DNA of 64,000 nucleotides from Microbacterium proteolyticum (GTDB lineage Bacteria > Actinomycetota > Actinomycetes > Actinomycetales > Microbacteriaceae): assembly GCF_030818075.1 (NCBI RefSeq), contig NZ_JAUSZZ010000001.1:2790001-2854000 (forward strand). The letters run 5' to 3'. Below the pieces are notes generated by a model that searched no databases, was not told the origin of the DNA, and saw nothing but the letters and a program-made list of their open reading frames with translations. Made by a program: the position numbers and the translations under genes. This document shows positions 1 through 10,856 of this stretch, one piece after another (within the stretch, counting starts at the first letter, position 1; each line of letters starts with the position of its first letter).

Positions 1-1114
<1,114 letters not shown>

Positions 1115-1121
1115 GACGGGG

Positions 1122-1631
1122 TCAGCCGCGCAGGACGCGCTCGGTGATGCTCTTGCCGCCGCGGCCGACGGCGAGCAGACCCGACTGCGCGAGCTCCTTC
1201 ACGCCGAAGGGCTCGATGGCCTTGAGGAAGGCGCCGACCTTGCCCGAGTCGCCGGTGATCTCGATGACCATGGCGTCGGGGGCGTAGTCGACGACCGACG
1301 CGCGGAACAGGTTGACGACCTCGACCACGTTCGAGCGCGTGGCGTTGTCGGCGCGTACCTTCACCAGCACGTGCTCGCGCTGAACGGATGCCGACGGGTC
1401 GAGCTCGACGATCTTGATGACGTTGATGAGCTTGTTCAGCTGCTTGGTCACCTGCTCGAGGGGAAGTCCCTCGACGTCGACGACCACCGTGATGCGCGAG
1501 AGTCCGGGCACCTCGGTGACGCCCACGGCGAGCGACTCGATGTTGAAGCCGCGCCGGGCGAAGAGCCCCGCGACGCGGGTGAGCAGACCCGGCTTGTCCT
1601 CGACGAGGAGGCTCAGAACGTGACGAGACAT
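1122..1631 (-). CDS. ilvN: Acetolactate synthase regulatory (small) subunit
   Basis: A 169-residue small subunit that binds the catalytic subunit IlvB and confers valine feedback inhibition. The N-terminal ACT domain is clear (LSLLVEDKPGLLTRVAGLFA, then GFNIESLAVG and SRITVVV), followed by the C-terminal ALS_ss_C half ending in FGVKELAQSGLLAVGRG. Its length is usual for the family. The ATG lies one base after the ilvB stop, so the two are co-transcribed and probably translationally coupled, giving stoichiometric holoenzyme. Confidence 0.97.
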   Translation of the reverse strand: MSRHVLSLLVEDKPGLLTRVAGLFARRGFNIESLAVGVTEVPGLSRITVVVDVEGLPLEQVTKQLNKLINVIKIVELDPSASVQREHVLVKVRADNATRSNVVEVVNLFRASVVDYAPDAMVIEITGDSGKVGAFLKAIEPFGVKELAQSGLLAVGRGGKSITERVLRG

Positions 1632-1632
1632 C

Positions 1633-3441
1633 TCAGTCCTCCTGCTCGGCGAAGGCGGGCGAGTGGTCCCGCGCGTACTGCACGTAGCTGTTGCTGACGC
1701 CCTGCGGGACCATCGGCCACACCATCGCGTCCGCGCTCACGACGAAGTCGATGACCACGGGGCGGTCGTTCGTGTCGAGCGCGAGCTGGATGGCGGCGTC
1801 GATCTCGTCTTCCTTCTCGACGCGGATCGCGAGGCAACCGTACGCCTCGGCGAGCTTGACGAAGTCGGGGATGCGACGCGTGCCGTGACCGGTGTTGAGG
1901 TCGGTGTTGGAGTGACGGCCGTCGAAGAACAGCGTCTGCCACTGGCGCACCATGCCCAGCGAAGAGTTGTTGATGATCGCGACCTTGATCGGGATGTCGT
2001 TGATGACGCAGGTCGCGAGCTCCTGGTTGGTCATTTGGAAGCAGCCGTCGCCGTCGATCGCCCACACCGCGCGCTCGGGCTGAGCCACCTTCGCACCCAT
2101 GGCCGCGGGCACGGCATAGCCCATGGTGCCGGCGCCGCCGGAGTTCAGCCAGGCGTTGGGACGCTCGTACTTGATGAACTGCGCGGCCCACATCTGGTGC
2201 TGACCAACGCCCGAAGCGTAGACACCCTCGGGGCCGGTCAGCTCGCCGATGCGCTGAATGACGTGCTGGGGCGAGAGCAGACCGTCGGTGGTCGGCGTGT
2301 ATCCGAGCGGGAACTCCTCTCGGAGCCCGTTCAAGTACGTCCACCACTCGGAGTAGTCGTGCGGGTGCTCGGCATCGGCGGCGCGGAACGCGGCATCCAG
2401 GTCGACGAGCACCTCACGCAGATCGCCCACGATCGGCACATCGGCGGTGCGGATCTTGGAGATCTCGGCGGGGTCGATGTCGACGTGCACCACCTGCGCG
2501 TGCGGGGCGAACAGCGCCGCCTTGCCGGTGACGCGGTCGTCGAAGCGTGCACCGAGCGAGACGATGAGGTCGCTCTCCTGCAGCGCGAGCACGGCGGGCA
2601 CGGTGCCGTGCATGCCGGGCATGCCCAAGTGCTGCTCGTGCGAGTCGGGGAACGCACCGCGCGCCATGAGCGTGGTCACGACCGGGGCGCCGGTGGCCTC
2701 GGCGAGCACCTTGAGCTCCGCCGACGCGTTCGAGCGGATCGCGCCGCCGCCCACGTAGAGCACGGGCTTCTTCGCGGTGGCGAGAAGGTGCGCCGCGGCC
2801 TGGATCTGCTTGCCGTGCGCCTTGGTCACCGGGCGGTACCCGGGCAGGTCGATCTTGGGCGGCCACACGAAGGCGGCCTCCGCCTGCTGCGCATCCTTGG
2901 TGATGTCCACCAGCACGGGGCCGGGGCGACCGGTCGAGGCGATCTCGAAAGCCGCCGCGATGGCGCCGGGGATGTCCTCCGCCGACTTCACCAGGAACGA
3001 GTGCTTCGTGATCGGCATCGTGATGCCGACGATGTCGGCCTCCTGGAAGGCGTCGGTGCCCATGAGGGTCGAGAACACCTGGCCGGTGATGCACACCAGC
3101 GGAACCGAGTCCATGTAGGCGTCGGCGATCGCGGTGACGAGGTTGGTGGCACCGGGACCGGACGTCGCGATGGCGACGCCGACCTTGCCGGAGGCGGCGG
3201 CGTAGCCCTCGGCAGCATGACCGGCACCCTGCTCGTGGCGCACGAGGATGTGGCGGACATGCTCGTCATCCATGAGCGGGTCGTAGACCGGCATGATCGC
3301 ACCGCCGGGCAGACCGAACACGTCGGTCACCCCGAGCAAGTCGAGGGAACGGACGACCGCCTGGGCGCCCGTCATCACGGGCGCCGGCGCCGTACGCACG
3401 GGCGGCCGGGGAATGGCCGCGGTGGGGGAATCGATGGACAT
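1633..3441 (-). CDS. ilvB: Acetolactate synthase catalytic (large) subunit
   Basis: A 602-residue thiamine-diphosphate enzyme that condenses pyruvate with pyruvate or 2-oxobutyrate, the first committed step of branched-chain amino acid synthesis. Family landmarks are the N-terminal catalytic Glu region ([27 protein letters not shown]), TSGPGATN, the central FAD-like domain [10 protein letters not shown], and the ThDP/Mg motif [12 protein letters not shown] running to INNSSLG. It sits 45 bases after ilvD and one base before ilvN. The short gap to ilvD has a GAGG ribosome site and no terminator, so ilvD, ilvB and ilvN look like one operon. Confidence 0.97.
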   Translation of the reverse strand: MSIDSPTAAIPRPPVRTAPAPVMTGAQAVVRSLDLLGVTDVFGLPGGAIMPVYDPLMDDEHVRHILVRHEQGAGHAAEGYAAASGKVGVAIATSGPGATNLVTAIADAYMDSVPLVCITGQVFSTLMGTDAFQEADIVGITMPITKHSFLVKSAEDIPGAIAAAFEIASTGRPGPVLVDITKDAQQAEAAFVWPPKIDLPGYRPVTKAHGKQIQAAAHLLATAKKPVLYVGGGAIRSNASAELKVLAEATGAPVVTTLMARGAFPDSHEQHLGMPGMHGTVPAVLALQESDLIVSLGARFDDRVTGKAALFAPHAQVVHVDIDPAEISKIRTADVPIVGDLREVLVDLDAAFRAADAEHPHDYSEWWTYLNGLREEFPLGYTPTTDGLLSPQHVIQRIGELTGPEGVYASGVGQHQMWAAQFIKYERPNAWLNSGGAGTMGYAVPAAMGAKVAQPERAVWAIDGDGCFQMTNQELATCVINDIPIKVAIINNSSLGMVRQWQTLFFDGRHSNTDLNTGHGTRRIPDFVKLAEAYGCLAIRVEKEDEIDAAIQLALDTNDRPVVIDFVVSADAMVWPMVPQGVSNSYVQYARDHSPAFAEQED

Positions 3442-3486
3442 GGGAGTACCTCGAGAACCAGAAGAAGGTGAGAAAGGGGACGGCCG

Positions 3487-5205
3487 TCAGCCCGTGACCG
3501 CGCCCTCCGCAGCGGAGTGCACGAGCTTGGAATACTTGGCCAGAACGCCGCGGGTATAGCGCGGGGGCAGCGGCTCCCAGCCGTTACGGCGGGAACTGAG
3601 CTCGGCGTCATCGACGATCAAGTCGAGAGTGCGAGCGGCGATATCGACCCGTATCAGATCACCATCGCGCACGAAGGCGATCGGACCTGCGTCCACCGCT
3701 TCGGGAGCTATGTGGCCGATGCAGAGGCCGGTTGTGCCGCCTGAGAATCGACCGTCCGTCAAGAGTAGTACATCTTTTCCGAGGCCAGCGCCCTTGATGG
3801 CCGCGGTGATGGCCAGCATCTCGCGCATGCCCGGGCCGCCCTTGGGGCCTTCGTAGCGGATGACGACCACGTCGCCGGCGTTGATCCGGCCCGCCTCGAG
3901 GGCGTCCATGGCCCCGCGCTCGCGCTCGAACACCCGCGCCGGGCCCTCGAAGACGTTGCCGTCGAAGCCGGCCGACTTCACGACCGCACCCTCGGGGGCC
4001 ATCGACCCGTGCAGGATCGTGATGCCGCCCGTGGCGTGGATCGGGTCGTCGAACGAGTGGATGACCTTGCCGTCGACCGGGTCGGGGTCGAGGTCGGCGA
4101 GGTTCTCGGCGAGCGTCTTGCCCGTGACGGTGAGCGCGTCGCCGTGCAGCAGTCCCTCGTCGAGCATCGCCTTGAGGATGACGGGGATGCCGCCGTGGCG
4201 GTCGACGTCGTTCATGACGTACTGACCGAACGGCTTCATGTCGGCCACGTGCGGCGTCTTGTCGCCGATGCGGTTGAAGTCGTGGAGGGTGAGCTCGACC
4301 TCGGCCTCGTTGGCGATGGCGAGCAGGTGCAGCACGACGTTGGTCGAGCCGCCGAGCGCCATGGCGAGGGCGATGGCGTTCTCGAAGGCCTCTTTGGTGA
4401 GGATGTCACGCGTGGTGATGCCCTGGCGGAGCAGGTTGACCACGGCTTCGCCCGAGCGGTGGGCGAAGTAGTCGCGGCGACGGTCGGCCGACGGCGGAGC
4501 CGCCGAGCCCGGCAGGCTGAGGCCGAGCGCCTCGGCGACGGAGGCCATGGTGTTGGCGGTGTACATGCCACCGCAGGCCCCCTCACCGGGGGCGATCGCG
4601 CACTCGATGCGCTTGAGGTCGGCTTCGCTCATCTTGCCCGCGAGGCACGCGCCGACGGCCTCGAACGAGTCGATGATCGTCACGTCCTTCTCGGTGCCGT
4701 CGCTGAGCTTGACCCAGCCCGGCGCGATCGAGCCCGCGTAGAGGAAGACGCTCGACAGATCGAGGCGGGCGGATGCCATGAGCATGCCCGGGATCGACTT
4801 GTCGCAGCCGGCGAGCAGCACGGAGCCGTCGAGGCGCTCGGCCATCATGACGGTCTCGACGCTGTCGGCGATGACCTCGCGAGAGACGAGCGAGAAGTGC
4901 ATGCCCTCGTGACCCATCGAGATGCCGTCGGAGACGGAGATGGTGCCGAACTGCAGCGGGTACCCGCCGCCGGCGTGCACGCCTTCTTTGGCGCCCTGCG
5001 CGAGGCGGTCGAGGCTGAGGTTGCAGGGGGTGATCTCGTTCCAGCTCGACGCGATGCCGATCTGGGGCTTGTCCCAGTCCTCGTCCCCCATGCCGACGGC
5101 ACGAAGCATGCCTCGCGAGGTGGTGGCTTCGATGCCGTCGGTGACGACGCGACTGCGGGGCTTGATGTCGAACTCGCCGGTGTTCGGATTCTGCGGTGCG
5201 GGCAT
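3487..5205 (-). CDS. ilvD: Dihydroxy-acid dehydratase
   Basis: A 572-residue iron-sulfur dehydratase that converts dihydroxy-isovalerate and dihydroxy-methylvalerate to the 2-oxo acids before transamination. The three cluster-region cysteines are visible in [18 protein letters not shown] and [14 protein letters not shown]. The C-terminal [15 protein letters not shown] motif is intact. The ATG at 5205 has no Shine-Dalgarno sequence. A TAGACT -10 box lies exactly six bases upstream, so the mRNA is probably leaderless and this gene probably heads the ilvD-B-N transcript. Confidence 0.96.
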   Translation of the reverse strand: MPAPQNPNTGEFDIKPRSRVVTDGIEATTSRGMLRAVGMGDEDWDKPQIGIASSWNEITPCNLSLDRLAQGAKEGVHAGGGYPLQFGTISVSDGISMGHEGMHFSLVSREVIADSVETVMMAERLDGSVLLAGCDKSIPGMLMASARLDLSSVFLYAGSIAPGWVKLSDGTEKDVTIIDSFEAVGACLAGKMSEADLKRIECAIAPGEGACGGMYTANTMASVAEALGLSLPGSAAPPSADRRRDYFAHRSGEAVVNLLRQGITTRDILTKEAFENAIALAMALGGSTNVVLHLLAIANEAEVELTLHDFNRIGDKTPHVADMKPFGQYVMNDVDRHGGIPVILKAMLDEGLLHGDALTVTGKTLAENLADLDPDPVDGKVIHSFDDPIHATGGITILHGSMAPEGAVVKSAGFDGNVFEGPARVFERERGAMDALEAGRINAGDVVVIRYEGPKGGPGMREMLAITAAIKGAGLGKDVLLLTDGRFSGGTTGLCIGHIAPEAVDAGPIAFVRDGDLIRVDIAARTLDLIVDDAELSSRRNGWEPLPPRYTRGVLAKYSKLVHSAAEGAVTG

Positions 5206-5211
5206 CCTGAA

Positions 5212-5217
5212 AGTCTA
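5212..5217 (-). promoter_or_regulatory. -10 box of leaderless ilvD promoter
   Basis: TAGACT read on the minus strand, exactly six bases before the ilvD ATG, so transcription would start at or next to the start codon. The spacing recurs at a dozen other genes here. Confidence 0.55.
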
Positions 5218-5264
5218 TTGCGCGCACCGGCACCGCCGATGCGCCACGGGCGATGAACGGCCGA

Positions 5265-6044
5265 TTAATCCGTGTGCGCTCGGCGCAGCCGCGCGACGTC
5301 CTGCAGCACCGCGACGAACGCGTCGATGTCGTCGACCCGCAGGGTGGCGGCGGTGGCTCCCCCGCCGACCCGGACGCCGAGATCTCCGGGTCCGAGCGCG
5401 TGCAGCGCGTCTTCGTCGGTGACGTCGTCGCCCGCGAACAGCACCGCCGAGGCGCCGACGCGCTCACGCAAGTGGGCGACCGCGGAGTCCTTGCCCTCGT
5501 GCCGGAAGGCGAATTCGAGGATGTCGTGGCCCGTCCGCCGACGCCAGTCGGGGGCGGAGGCGGCGACCAGCGCATCGACCGCGTCGCGCGCGGCGCCGGC
5601 GGTCACGGCATCCGCCGAGCGGGTGTGCACGCCGAACCCGTACTCCTTCGGCTCGATCCAGACGCCCGCCATTCCGGCGGCCGCGGCCTCGGCTTCGCGG
5701 AGCAGCCGGTCGCGCAGCGCGCGATCGTCGGCGTCGTCGGGGGTCGCCTCGACTCCCGTCCCGGGCACCCAGAACTGCGCTCCGTGCGACCCGGCCAGCC
5801 AGAGCGGCGACTCGTCGGCATGCTCCGCGATCTCGCGCAGGTGCCCGAGCGACCGGCCCGACACCAGGGCGACCACCGTCCGCGGCAACGTGGCGAGCTC
5901 GTCGACGACGGTCCGCGCGTCAGCCGTCATGCGCGCCGACATCGGCTGATCGACCAGCGGCGACAGCGTGCCGTCGAAATCGAGCGCGACGAGCAGGGTG
6001 TCGGTGGTGGCGACCGCCTCGACGGCGGCGTCCGCGGCGGTCAC
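5265..6044 (-). CDS. otsB: Trehalose-6-phosphate phosphatase
   Basis: A 259-residue HAD-superfamily phosphatase that removes phosphate from trehalose-6-phosphate. It shows the HAD motif I LDFDGTLSPL near the N-terminus, motif II SGRS, a motif III lysine in RHEGKDSAV and the acidic motif IV FAGDDVTDEDAL. The GTG start at 6044 overlaps the otsA stop (GTGA), so translation is coupled to the synthase. Its reading frame stays open far upstream through otsA, but those upstream residues have no protein character. Together with otsA it makes trehalose as a compatible solute and cell-envelope sugar. Confidence 0.93.
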   Translation of the reverse strand: MTAADAAVEAVATTDTLLVALDFDGTLSPLVDQPMSARMTADARTVVDELATLPRTVVALVSGRSLGHLREIAEHADESPLWLAGSHGAQFWVPGTGVEATPDDADDRALRDRLLREAEAAAAGMAGVWIEPKEYGFGVHTRSADAVTAGAARDAVDALVAASAPDWRRRTGHDILEFAFRHEGKDSAVAHLRERVGASAVLFAGDDVTDEDALHALGPGDLGVRVGGGATAATLRVDDIDAFVAVLQDVARLRRAHTD

Positions 6045-7513
6045 TCGGCCTCCCCCTCGTCGTCTCCGTCGGCGCCGGCGGCATCCACCTCGGCGGCCGC
6101 GGCGGCGCTGGACGCGCGGTCGTGGAAGACCGCGAGAGCCTCGAGGAAGCCGCGCGACCAATCCTCGACGTCGTGTTCGCGCACGCGCCGGCGAAGGGTG
6201 CGCATGCGCCGGCCCTGCTCGGACGCGGGCATGTCGATCGCGCGGATGATGGCGTCTTTCAGGCCGTCGATGTCGTGCGGGTTGATCAGCAGCGCGCTGC
6301 CCATCTCGTCGGCGGCGCCGGCGAACTCGCTGAGCACCAGCACGCCGCGGTTGTCCGTCCGGCTGGCGACGTACTCCTTCGCGACGAGGTTCATGCCGTC
6401 GCGCAGCGCCGTGACGAGCATGACGTCGGCGGCGAGGAACAGCGCCACCATCTCTTCGCGGGGGAAGGACTGGTGCAGGTACCGGATGGCGGTGTGGGTC
6501 GTGCTGTCGTGGTCGCCGTTGATGCGCCCGACGGTCATCTCGATCTCGTCGCGCAGCTGGACGTAGGCGTCGACACGCTCGCGACTCGGGCTCGCGACCT
6601 GCACGAGGGTGGCGTCCTCGACGCTCGCCCGGCCGTCCTCCAGGAGCTCGCCCCACGCCTTGAGGCGGTGACGGATCCCCTTGGTGTAGTCGAGACGGTC
6701 GACACCGAGCAGGATCTTGCGGGGGTTGCCCAGCCCCTCGCGGATCTCTCTCGCGCGCTGCTGGATCTCGGGCTTCTGCGCGAGCTCGATGTACGACTCG
6801 GCGTCGATCGAGATGGGGAACGCCTTCGCGAGCGCCACGCGGGTGCCGCCCTGACCGTCGGGCACCAGGATGCCGCTGGCCTTGGTCTCGTGGCGCAGTT
6901 GCCGCCGCACGGCACGGGCGAAGTTGCCGGCATCCGCCACGCGCTGGAAGCCGATGACATCGGCACCGAGAAGGCCCTCGAGCACTTGCTTGCGCCACGG
7001 CAGCTGGGCGTAGAGGCCGTAGGCGGGGAAGGGGATGTGGTGGAAGTAGCCGATGGTCAGGTCGGGCCGCAGCTCGCGGAGCATCTTCGGCACGAGCTGC
7101 AACTGGTAGTCCTGCACCCACACGATGCCGCCTCGGGCGGTGACGTCGGCCGCCGCCTGGGCGAAGCGCTGGTTGACCTTGACGTAGGCGTCCCACCACG
7201 CACGCTTGTACGTGGGTGCGGCGATGACGTCGTGATAGAGCGGCCAGATGGTGTCGTTCGAGAAGCCCTCGTAGTACAGCTGCACATCGGCGGCGGAAAG
7301 GGTCACCGGCACGAGGTGCGTGCCGTCGAACTCGAACGGGTCGACGTCCACGTCGGCCTGGCCCGCCCACCCGACCCACGCGCCGTCGGCGCGGCGCATG
7401 ACGGGTTCCAGAGCGGTCACGAGTCCGCCCGGCGAGCGCCGCCAGCCCTCTCCATCGGGGGTGCGGTCAACGGGCAGACGGTTGGCGACGACGACGAAAT
7501 CGGCCTGGGTCAC
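6041..7513 (-). CDS. otsA: Trehalose-6-phosphate synthase (GT20)
   Basis: A 490-residue retaining glycosyltransferase that joins UDP- or ADP-glucose to glucose-6-phosphate. Conserved GT20 segments are FVVVANRLPVDR at the N-terminus, WVGWAGQ, the substrate-site stretches WVQDYQLQLVPKMLR and GYFHHIPFP, GVDRLDYTKGI and TALRDGMNLVAKEY. The last roughly 30 residues are a low-complexity Ala/Asp/Glu tail. The GTG start at 7513 has a strong AAGGAG site at 7521-7526. It is the first gene of the otsA-otsB pair. Confidence 0.95.
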   Translation of the reverse strand: MTQADFVVVANRLPVDRTPDGEGWRRSPGGLVTALEPVMRRADGAWVGWAGQADVDVDPFEFDGTHLVPVTLSAADVQLYYEGFSNDTIWPLYHDVIAAPTYKRAWWDAYVKVNQRFAQAAADVTARGGIVWVQDYQLQLVPKMLRELRPDLTIGYFHHIPFPAYGLYAQLPWRKQVLEGLLGADVIGFQRVADAGNFARAVRRQLRHETKASGILVPDGQGGTRVALAKAFPISIDAESYIELAQKPEIQQRAREIREGLGNPRKILLGVDRLDYTKGIRHRLKAWGELLEDGRASVEDATLVQVASPSRERVDAYVQLRDEIEMTVGRINGDHDSTTHTAIRYLHQSFPREEMVALFLAADVMLVTALRDGMNLVAKEYVASRTDNRGVLVLSEFAGAADEMGSALLINPHDIDGLKDAIIRAIDMPASEQGRRMRTLRRRVREHDVEDWSRGFLEALAVFHDRASSAAAAAEVDAAGADGDDEGEAE

Positions 7514-7673
7514 AGGTCTCCTCCTTGGGGGATCGTCCCCAGGCTAACAGCGGCGCCGGCCCGCCCGAGGGGGTGGACGCCGCGGCCCGGATGCACCCCC
7601 CGCGGAGCTCCGCGTCGTCCGTGCGGGAACGGCCGACGCCTGTCAAGGCGCGGCGTCGGATGGCCCGCCTCGA

Positions 7674-7679
7674 TAGGTT
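7674..7679 (+). promoter_or_regulatory. -10 box, leaderless promoter of small membrane protein gene
   Basis: TAGGTT followed by six bases and the ATG at 7686. There is no Shine-Dalgarno sequence. Confidence 0.5.
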
Positions 7680-7685
7680 GGGCGC

Positions 7686-7940
7686 ATGCGGCAGTACATC
7701 TTCGGAACCGGTCTTCTCAGCGCCATCACCGGCGGCGTCACGCTTCTGCGGGCGTTGCGCAACGACGAGCCGTTCACCTGGCGCACCGCGCTCGCGTGGC
7801 TGAGCTGGGGCATCACACTCGCGCTCGCGATCGGATCGGTCGTCGATACCCGCCGGGCGCGTCGCGGCAAGGTCATCGCCGGCGATTCCCCCGTCGCGAA
7901 GAAGCAGCAGAAGCTGTTCAAGAAGCGCTTCGGGCGCTGA
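7686..7940 (+). CDS. Small membrane protein of unknown function
   Basis: An 84-residue protein with two predicted membrane segments (about residues 5-22, starting YIFGTGLLSAI, and residues 34-52, TALAWLSWGITLALAIGSV). A basic C-terminal tail rich in Lys and Arg (KKQQKLFKKRFGR) should face the cytoplasm. Codon use and the leaderless promoter directly upstream support a real gene. It is convergent with the thiolase gene and shares a strong bidirectional terminator with it. The family is not recognised and no function is proposed. Confidence 0.75.
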   Translation: MRQYIFGTGLLSAITGGVTLLRALRNDEPFTWRTALAWLSWGITLALAIGSVVDTRRARRGKVIAGDSPVAKKQQKLFKKRFGR

Positions 7941-7984
7941 GTCCCCTCCCTCACTCCCGCGGGGCCCCGCCCCGATCGGCAGAC

Positions 7985-8016
7985 CGGATGCCGCGGCCTC
8001 GTCGCCGCGGCATCCG
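7985..8016. terminator. Bidirectional terminator
   Basis: A perfect 12-bp stem, CGGATGCCGCGG paired with CCGCGGCATCCG, around an 8-base loop. It lies between two convergent gene ends. Confidence 0.75.
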
Positions 8017-8024
8017 TCCCTCGT

Positions 8025-9227
8025 CTACCGGGTGAGGATCAGCGCGTCGCCCTGACCGCCCCCGCCGCACAGGGCCACGACGGCCGTGCCGCTCCCCCGC
8101 CGGACGAGCTGGTGGACCGCGTGGACGACGAGGCGGTTGCCCGAGGCGCCGATGGGGTGGCCGATCGCGATGCCGCCGCCGTGCGGGTTGACGACGTCGT
8201 CGGAGAGGCCGAGTTCGGCCTGCGAGCGGGCCACGACGGCGCCGAACGCCTCGTTGATCTCGACGTGGTCGAGGTCGGCTGCGACGAGCCCCTGCTTCTC
8301 GAGGGCCTGGGCGATCGCGCGCGCCGGCTGCGCGTGCAGCGAGTTGTCAGGGCCGGCGACCTGCCCTGACGCCCCGACGACGGCGAGAACGTTCCAGCCG
8401 CGCGCCTCCGCGACGCTGCGCGTCGTGACGACGACGGCCGATGCACCGTCGGAGATCTGGGAGGCGTTGCCGGCGGTGATGGAACCGCCCTCCGCGAACG
8501 CGGGACGCAGCTTCGCGAGCGTGTCGACGGTGGTGTCGGCGCGGATGCCCTCGTCGGCCTCGATGAGGAGCGGCCCCTGAGCCTGTCGAAGGGCGCCCTT
8601 GCGCTGCGGGATCTCGACGGGCACGATCTCGCCGTCGAAGACGCCGGCGGCCTGCGCGGCGGCGGCGCGCTGGTGGGAGCGTGCGGCCACGGCATCCTGA
8701 GCCTCGCGGGTGACCTCGTACCGCGCGTTCGCCCGCTCGGTCGAGGCCCCCATGCTCTCGCGGTCGTAGGCGTCGGTGAGCCCGTCGAAGGCCATGTGGT
8801 CGAGCACCTCGACCGAGCCGTAGGCGTAGCCCTCGCGCGAGTTCATCAGCAGGTGCGGGGCGCGGGTCATCGACTCCATGCCCGCGGCCACCACCACCGC
8901 GGCATCGCCGACGCGCAGCATGCGCGCGGCGTCGATGACGGCGGTCAGCCCCGACAGGCACACCTTGTTGATGGTCGCGGCATGCACGTCCCAGCCGATC
9001 CCCGCCGCAATCGCGGCCTGCCGGGCGGCGTTCTGCCCCGCGCCGGCCTGCAGCACCTGGCCGACCAGCACGGCGTCGACCGCATCGGCGGGAATGCCCC
9101 CGCGCTCGAGCGCCCCGCGGATGGCGGCCGCGCCGAGCTGCACAGCGGTGAGTGCGCCGAGCTGCCCCTTCAACCGCCCCTGCGGGGTGCGTGCGGCGGC
9201 GACGATCACGACGTCTTCGGTGTTCAA
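8025..9227 (-). CDS. Acetyl-CoA acetyltransferase (thiolase)
   Basis: A 400-residue thiolase that cleaves acetoacetyl-CoA or another 3-oxoacyl-CoA with CoA. The nucleophile is Cys90 in NKVCLSG. The GHPIGASG His motif and the C-terminal CGGGGQGDA Cys motif are intact, and [10 protein letters not shown] is present. The gene starts inside the scoB stop (ATGA overlap), so it forms one operon with the two CoA-transferase subunits. Product thioesters from that enzyme would be the substrate. One oddity: residues about 211-219 (ALRQAQGPL) are encoded by an in-frame copy of the genome's palindromic repeat, in a surface-loop position between IPQRKG and LLIEADEG. Confidence 0.93.
   Translation of the reverse strand: MNTEDVVIVAAARTPQGRLKGQLGALTAVQLGAAAIRGALERGGIPADAVDAVLVGQVLQAGAGQNAARQAAIAAGIGWDVHAATINKVCLSGLTAVIDAARMLRVGDAAVVVAAGMESMTRAPHLLMNSREGYAYGSVEVLDHMAFDGLTDAYDRESMGASTERANARYEVTREAQDAVAARSHQRAAAAQAAGVFDGEIVPVEIPQRKGALRQAQGPLLIEADEGIRADTTVDTLAKLRPAFAEGGSITAGNASQISDGASAVVVTTRSVAEARGWNVLAVVGASGQVAGPDNSLHAQPARAIAQALEKQGLVAADLDHVEINEAFGAVVARSQAELGLSDDVVNPHGGGIAIGHPIGASGNRLVVHAVHQLVRRGSGTAVVALCGGGGQGDALILTR
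8572..8597. repeat. REP-like palindrome inserted in thiolase coding sequence
   Basis: The CCCCTGAGCCTGTCGAAGGG element lies inside the thiolase gene. Read in frame it adds the peptide ALRQAQGP without disturbing the flanking thiolase motifs. Confidence 0.85.
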
Positions 9228-9877
9228 CGAGTCATCTCCTCGGTCAGGGCCACCGTCAGCGGTGGCTCGGTGGCATCCCGCACCTCGTCGACGCTCACCC
9301 CGGGGGCGACCTCGACGAGCACGAGTCCATCCTCGGTCACGTCGATCACGGCGAGATCGGTGATGATGCGATCCACGACCCCGCGGCCGGTCAGCGGCAG
9401 GGAGCAGGTGTCGACGATCTTGGGCGAGCCGTCTTTGGCGACGTGCTCCATCAGCACGATCACGCGGGCGGCTCCGTGCACGAGGTCCATCGCGCCGCCG
9501 GGACCCTTGACCATCTTCCCGGGGATCATCCAGTTCGCCAGGTCTCCGGATGCCGACACCTGCATCGCGCCGAGAATGGCGGCGTCGATCTTGCCGCCGC
9601 GGATCATCCCGAAGCTCAGCGCCGAGTCGAAGAAGGCCGCGCCGGGGAGGGTGGTCACCGTCTCTTTCCCGGCGTTGATGAGGTCGGCATCCACCGCGTC
9701 CTCCGTCGGGTATGGCCCGACGCCCAGGATGCCGTTCTCGGACTGCAGCACGACGGTCACGCCCTCGGGCACGTGGTTGGGCACGAGGGTGGGAAGCCCG
9801 ATGCCGAGGTTGACGTAGGCGCCGTCGGCGAGTTCGCGGGCGGCGCGGGCGGCCATCTCGATGCGGGTGAGGGCCAT
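9224..9877 (-). CDS. scoB: 3-oxoacid CoA-transferase subunit B
   Basis: A 217-residue beta subunit of a succinyl-CoA:3-oxoacid CoA-transferase type enzyme. The catalytic glutamate lies in the conserved SENGILG motif. [12 protein letters not shown] and [12 protein letters not shown] are also typical. An AAGGAG site precedes the ATG. It overlaps the thiolase by four bases and lies 96 bases after scoA, across a gap that contains palindromic repeats. With scoA and the thiolase it would degrade 3-oxo acids to acetyl-CoA. The exact substrate (acetoacetate or 3-oxoadipate) cannot be told from sequence alone. Confidence 0.93.
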   Translation of the reverse strand: MALTRIEMAARAARELADGAYVNLGIGLPTLVPNHVPEGVTVVLQSENGILGVGPYPTEDAVDADLINAGKETVTTLPGAAFFDSALSFGMIRGGKIDAAILGAMQVSASGDLANWMIPGKMVKGPGGAMDLVHGAARVIVLMEHVAKDGSPKIVDTCSLPLTGRGVVDRIITDLAVIDVTEDGLVLVEVAPGVSVDEVRDATEPPLTVALTEEMTR

Positions 9878-9920
9878 GTCAGTTCTCCTTCGTCGTGGGG
9901 GCGGAGCGAAGCCCGAATCC

Positions 9921-9964
9921 CTGGGCCTGTCGACGCCCAGGTCCCTGAGCCTGTCGAAGGGACC
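9921..9964. repeat. REP-like palindromes between scoA and scoB
   Basis: A full 25-bp copy (GGTCCCTGAGC ... GAAGGGACC) lies at 9940-9964. Directly before it, at 9921-9940, is a shorter relative, CTGGGCCTGTCGACGCCCAG, that keeps the core but has different paired arms. This pair lies between two subunits that must be made together. Confidence 0.8.
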
Positions 9965-9973
9965 GGTACCCGT

Positions 9974-10747
9974 TCATTGCGCGCCTGCGCTCACCGTGCG
10001 CTTCTCGATGCGCTTGGGGATGTCGGGACCGACCTCGACGATGCGGTGCACGTAGACGCCGGGGAGGTGCACGGCATCCGGGTCCAGCTCGCCCGCCTCG
10101 AGGAGGTGCTCCACCTGGACGATGCACGTGCGCCCGGCCATCGCGGCGAGCGGGTTGAAGGCGCGCGCGGCCTTGCGGAAGACGAGGTTGCCGTGCCGGT
10201 CGCCCTTCCAGGCGTGCACGAGCGAGAAGTCGGTGGTGATCGCCTCTTCGAGGACGAACTCCCGAGGCTCACCACCGACGTCGAAGGTGCGCACCTCCTT
10301 CACCGGGGATGCCACGGCGATGCCCCCGGAGCCGTCGTAGCGACGCGGAAGACCACCTTCGGCGACCTGCGTGCCCACGCCGGTCTGCGTGTAGAACGCC
10401 GCGATGCCCGAGCCGCCGGCGCGGAGCTTCTCGGCGAGGGTGCCCTGCGGGGTGAGCTCGAGCTCGAGCTCACCGGAGAGGAACTGCCGCTCGAACTCCT
10501 TGTTCTCACCGACGTACGACGACGTCATCTTGCGGATGCGGCCGGCGCCGAGCAGGATGCCGAGCCCCCAGTCGTCGACGCCGCAGTTGTTGGAGACGAC
10601 CGAGAGGCCGGTCGTGCCCTGGGCCAGAAGCGCCTCGATGAGGGCGATGGGGTTTCCGGAGAGCCCGAATCCCCCGACGGCCAACGAGGCCCCGTCAGGG
10701 ATGTCGGCCACGGCCTCGGCGGGCGAGGGCCAGGTCTTGTCGATCAC
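9974..10747 (-). CDS. scoA: 3-oxoacid CoA-transferase subunit A
   Basis: A 257-residue alpha subunit of the CoA-transferase. The family signature GGFGLSGNPIALIEAL is near the N-terminus, and SNNCGVDDWGLG and AFYTQTGVGT follow. The frame is open well upstream, but the GTG at 10747 is chosen as start because AAGGAG lies five bases before it and VIDKTWPSPAEAV matches the usual ScoA N-terminus. Upstream residues look non-coding. It heads the scoA-scoB-thiolase operon and diverges from an IclR-type regulator gene, its likely controller. Confidence 0.92.
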   Translation of the reverse strand: MIDKTWPSPAEAVADIPDGASLAVGGFGLSGNPIALIEALLAQGTTGLSVVSNNCGVDDWGLGILLGAGRIRKMTSSYVGENKEFERQFLSGELELELTPQGTLAEKLRAGGSGIAAFYTQTGVGTQVAEGGLPRRYDGSGGIAVASPVKEVRTFDVGGEPREFVLEEAITTDFSLVHAWKGDRHGNLVFRKAARAFNPLAAMAGRTCIVQVEHLLEAGELDPDAVHLPGVYVHRIVEVGPDIPKRIEKRTVSAGAQ

Positions 10748-10752
10748 GCGTA

Positions 10753-10758
10753 CTCCTT
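10753..10758 (-). promoter_or_regulatory. Ribosome binding site deciding the scoA start
   Basis: AAGGAG on the minus strand, five bases before the GTG at 10747. An ATG ten codons upstream has no such site. Confidence 0.7.
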
Positions 10759-10816
10759 CGAACAGCGATGTCTCCATGCTGCGACCCGGGCCGCGGGCGG
10801 GGGCACCCGTGTCTTG

Positions 10817-10856
10817 CGATGTGGATGCCGCGCGGCGTAGCGTCCACATCGTGGAC
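10817..10856. promoter_or_regulatory. Candidate IclR operator in the scoA/iclR divergent region
   Basis: A 9-bp inverted repeat, CGATGTGGA (10817-10825) and TCCACATCG (10843-10851), is separated by 17 bases. It overlaps a second dyad GTCCAC-ATC-GTGGAC (10842-10856). TAGCGT at 10838-10843 could be the -10 of the regulator gene, seven bases before its GTG. Position and symmetry fit autoregulation plus control of scoAB; this is inferred. Confidence 0.5.

Noticed and set aside
1663..5256. Long open frames opposite ilvB and ilvD (about 600 and 415 codons)
   Set aside because: Antisense shadows of high-GC genes. Translations are Asp/Val/Arg/His-rich without motifs, while ilvB and ilvD motifs are perfect.
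5265..7379. A 704-codon frame suggesting a fused otsA-otsB protein
   Set aside because: The upstream part is the wrong frame of otsA (Arg-rich). otsB has its own GTG overlapping the otsA stop.
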